Assembly (NCBI GenBank): GCA_003224635.1
Contig: QHZK01000211.1
Span: forward strand, 1-8,619
Direction of reading: 5' to 3'
Source: Acidobacteriota bacterium
Lineage (GTDB): Bacteria > Acidobacteriota > Terriglobia > UBA7540
DNA: 8,619 bases
The number at the start of each line of letters is the position of its first letter. The first letter of the stretch is position 1. The notes beneath the pieces were generated by a model. It did not search any database. It was not told where the DNA came from and saw only the letters and a program-made list of their open reading frames with translations. Shown here in pieces: positions 6,888 to 8,619 of the stretch. The translations under genes and the position numbers were made by a program.

Positions 6888-8619
6888 ATGAACCGCAAAT
6901 TCTGGGGCTTGGTTCTTTGCCTTTTACTGGGCCTGTTCCTGGCCGGGGCCGCTCGGGGCTCGGCCCAGACAGGCGCCGGAAACATTCAGGGTACCGTCAG
7001 CGATGCGAGCGGTGCGGTCGTGCCCGGCGCGACCGTGACATTGGTCCAGACTCAAACCGGACTGAAATATAACGCCACGACCAATGGCGCCGGTTTCTAC
7101 GTGTTCCCATCCGTGCTGCTCGGGCCGTATAAGGTCACGGTCGAGTCGCCCGGCATGGAGACCTACAATGCGGAACTAACCCTCCAGGCGGGCCAGACTG
7201 CGGAAGTCGACCCGGTAATGAAAGTCGGCGCCGCTGCCACCCAGGTTACAGTAACGGCCGACGTAACTCCGCTGGTCAACACCACGGACGGGACCGTTGC
7301 CACGGTAGTGGAGCGCGCCAGGATCGAGCAATTGCCCTTAAACGGGCGTCGTGTGGATAGCTTGATCTACACGACGACGCCCGGTGTTACGACCTTTAGT
7401 AACAAAGTGCCGACGGTCAATGGGGTGATCTACGGATCGGCGATGACGCAAGACGGGGCGCTGCTTGAAAACCGCGACTGGCAGCGCCTGCCGGATCGGC
7501 TTCCCGGCCTGGACACGATTCAGGAGTTCAAGGTGGAGACTAGCAACGCGAACGCCAAGGCGGAGCGGCCAGGCACAATCACTCTCATCACCACGCATGG
7601 GACAAACCAACTCCATGGTTCTGTCTTCGACACGAACCGGGATAGCGCCTACGGTGTCGCGCGCGCACGCCAGGACCTTTTCACCAATGGCAAGGCTCCC
7701 CATCTGGTGCGGAATGAATTCGGCGGGTCGCTGGGCGGGCCGGTGGATATTCCCAAGCTGTATGACGGCCGCAACAAGACCTTTTTCTTCTTTTCCTATG
7801 AGGGCTATCGCCGGAGGCAGGCCTCTACGGCAAAGGCCACTGTGCCCACGGTCGCCATGCGAAATGGCGATTTTAGCCAACTGGTCAACGGCGAGGGTCA
7901 GTACAACATCCAGCTCTATGACCCCTATACGACGAATTCCACCACGTTCCAGCGGCAGCCTTTGGGAAATGGGATTCTTGGGAGTCCTGGAAACAACCAG
8001 ATTCCGCAGAACCTCGAGAGCCCGCTCGCCAAATATCTTTATAGCGTTACGCCCGCGCCGACATTTCCGGACGTCAATCCTTTCGTGGACAACAATTGGT
8101 ACGGGCTGGGCACCGACAATCAGAATCAGAACACTTCAACGCTGCGGCTCGATCACCAGTTTTCCCAAAAGGACCAAGTGTTCTTCCGGTATACCCACGG
8201 CACTAACGTCGACCTGGTGTATAACAACGGCATTAATGGAAGTACATGGCCCAGTACCACGGATGGGTTCTTTAACGTGTACGCTCCAAAGGGCCACACG
8301 GACGACGGAGTGGTGAGCTGGACTCACACGTATTCCCCCACTTTCTTCGGCGAGACGTTGTTCACGTACTCGCGGGACTACCATATCGAGGGTCCAGGCT
8401 CCGGCATACAGAATATAGCCAGCCAGCTCGGCCTTCCCAACCCGCTCAACGCTGCCCAGCCCCCCCCGATTGTGGATATCGGGCTTCCCAACTTCAACTA
8501 CGAATGCGGCTGCTTTCTCAATATCGCCAGGGCGAAGGTTTGGGACTGGCACGAGAACTTAACTAAGACGATCGGGCGGCACACGCTGCAATTTGGCGGA
8601 ACACTTCAGTACGAGCACG
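6888..8619 (+). CDS. TonB-dependent receptor, Oar-like, with N-terminal carboxypeptidase-regulatory domain (5' part)
   Basis: 577 codons from ATG at 6888 to the window end without a stop; relatives are usually around 1000-1200 residues, so about half is present. GGAGG at 6877-6881 lies 6 nt before the ATG. Residues 1-27 are a signal peptide (cleavage near GSAQ). Residues about 31-112 match a carboxypeptidase-D-regulatory-like beta-sandwich: GNIQGTVSDASGAVVPGATV opens it and a GFYVFPSVLLGPYKV strand pair follows. Residues about 125-245 are the plug, with the motifs IEQLPLNGRR, LDTIQEFKVET and THGTNQLHGSVF. The outer-membrane barrel begins with LVRNEFGGSLGGPVDIP and KTFFFFSYEGYR, both typical of Oar-like acidobacterial receptors. 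It should import a substrate across the outer membrane using TonB energy; the substrate is not readable, but the neighbouring glycosidase suggests a glycan product. No TonB box was identified with confidence. Confidence 0.9.
   Translation, partial: MNRKFWGLVLCLLLGLFLAGAARGSAQTGAGNIQGTVSDASGAVVPGATVTLVQTQTGLKYNATTNGAGFYVFPSVLLGPYKVTVESPGMETYNAELTLQAGQTAEVDPVMKVGAAATQVTVTADVTPLVNTTDGTVATVVERARIEQLPLNGRRVDSLIYTTTPGVTTFSNKVPTVNGVIYGSAMTQDGALLENRDWQRLPDRLPGLDTIQEFKVETSNANAKAERPGTITLITTHGTNQLHGSVFDTNRDSAYGVARARQDLFTNGKAPHLVRNEFGGSLGGPVDIPKLYDGRNKTFFFFSYEGYRRRQASTAKATVPTVAMRNGDFSQLVNGEGQYNIQLYDPYTTNSTTFQRQPLGNGILGSPGNNQIPQNLESPLAKYLYSVTPAPTFPDVNPFVDNNWYGLGTDNQNQNTSTLRLDHQFSQKDQVFFRYTHGTNVDLVYNNGINGSTWPSTTDGFFNVYAPKGHTDDGVVSWTHTYSPTFFGETLFTYSRDYHIEGPGSGIQNIASQLGLPNPLNAAQPPPIVDIGLPNFNYECGCFLNIARAKVWDWHENLTKTIGRHTLQFGGTLQYEH

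Overview
The window most resembles a chromosomal segment of an Acidobacteriota bacterium, probably of the Solibacter/Bryobacter or Terriglobia type. This is an inference from gene types, not from a marker gene. It holds an Oar-like TonB-dependent receptor with an N-terminal carboxypeptidase-regulatory domain, a secreted TPR + FG-GAP/VCBS + ASPIC/UnbV (CRTAC1-type) protein, an exported GH20-like glycosidase and an IclR regulator. Acidobacterial genomes carry many paralogues of such genes. No rRNA, tRNA, CRISPR array, transposase or integrase was seen.

Layout. Bases 1-634 (minus strand, cut by the window edge) encode an XRE-type helix-turn-helix domain fused to a P-loop NTPase. Its promoter has a perfect TTGACA -35 box and is covered by a 34-bp imperfect dyad (658-691), which looks like an autoregulatory operator. 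Bases 789-826 hold a hairpin suited to terminate the next minus-strand gene. Bases 839-3252 (minus) are one secreted TPR/FG-GAP/UnbV gene split by a single missing base near 2240. The 214-bp gap 3253-3466 carries eight 7-bp units, close to CACGGAG or its complement, in 9-bp-spaced pairs. Bases 3467-5569 (minus) encode the exported GH20-like protein; its GTG start probably opens a leaderless mRNA. Bases 5761-6591 (plus) encode the IclR regulator, divergent from the glycosidase. A 296-bp non-coding gap with small palindromes follows, and then the first 577 codons of the TonB-dependent receptor (6888 to the window end).

How it may work together. The IclR gene sits between the divergent glycosidase and the co-oriented outer-membrane receptor. 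This suggests a small carbohydrate-utilisation locus: hydrolysis of an amino-sugar or related glycan outside the cytoplasm, uptake through the receptor, and control by IclR. The CRTAC1-type protein is also secreted and lies on the same strand just downstream of the glycosidase, but its role is unknown. The HTH/P-loop gene at the left edge is visibly poorer in GC than its neighbour, has its own regulated promoter, and looks like a separate accessory gene. It is the least understood item here.
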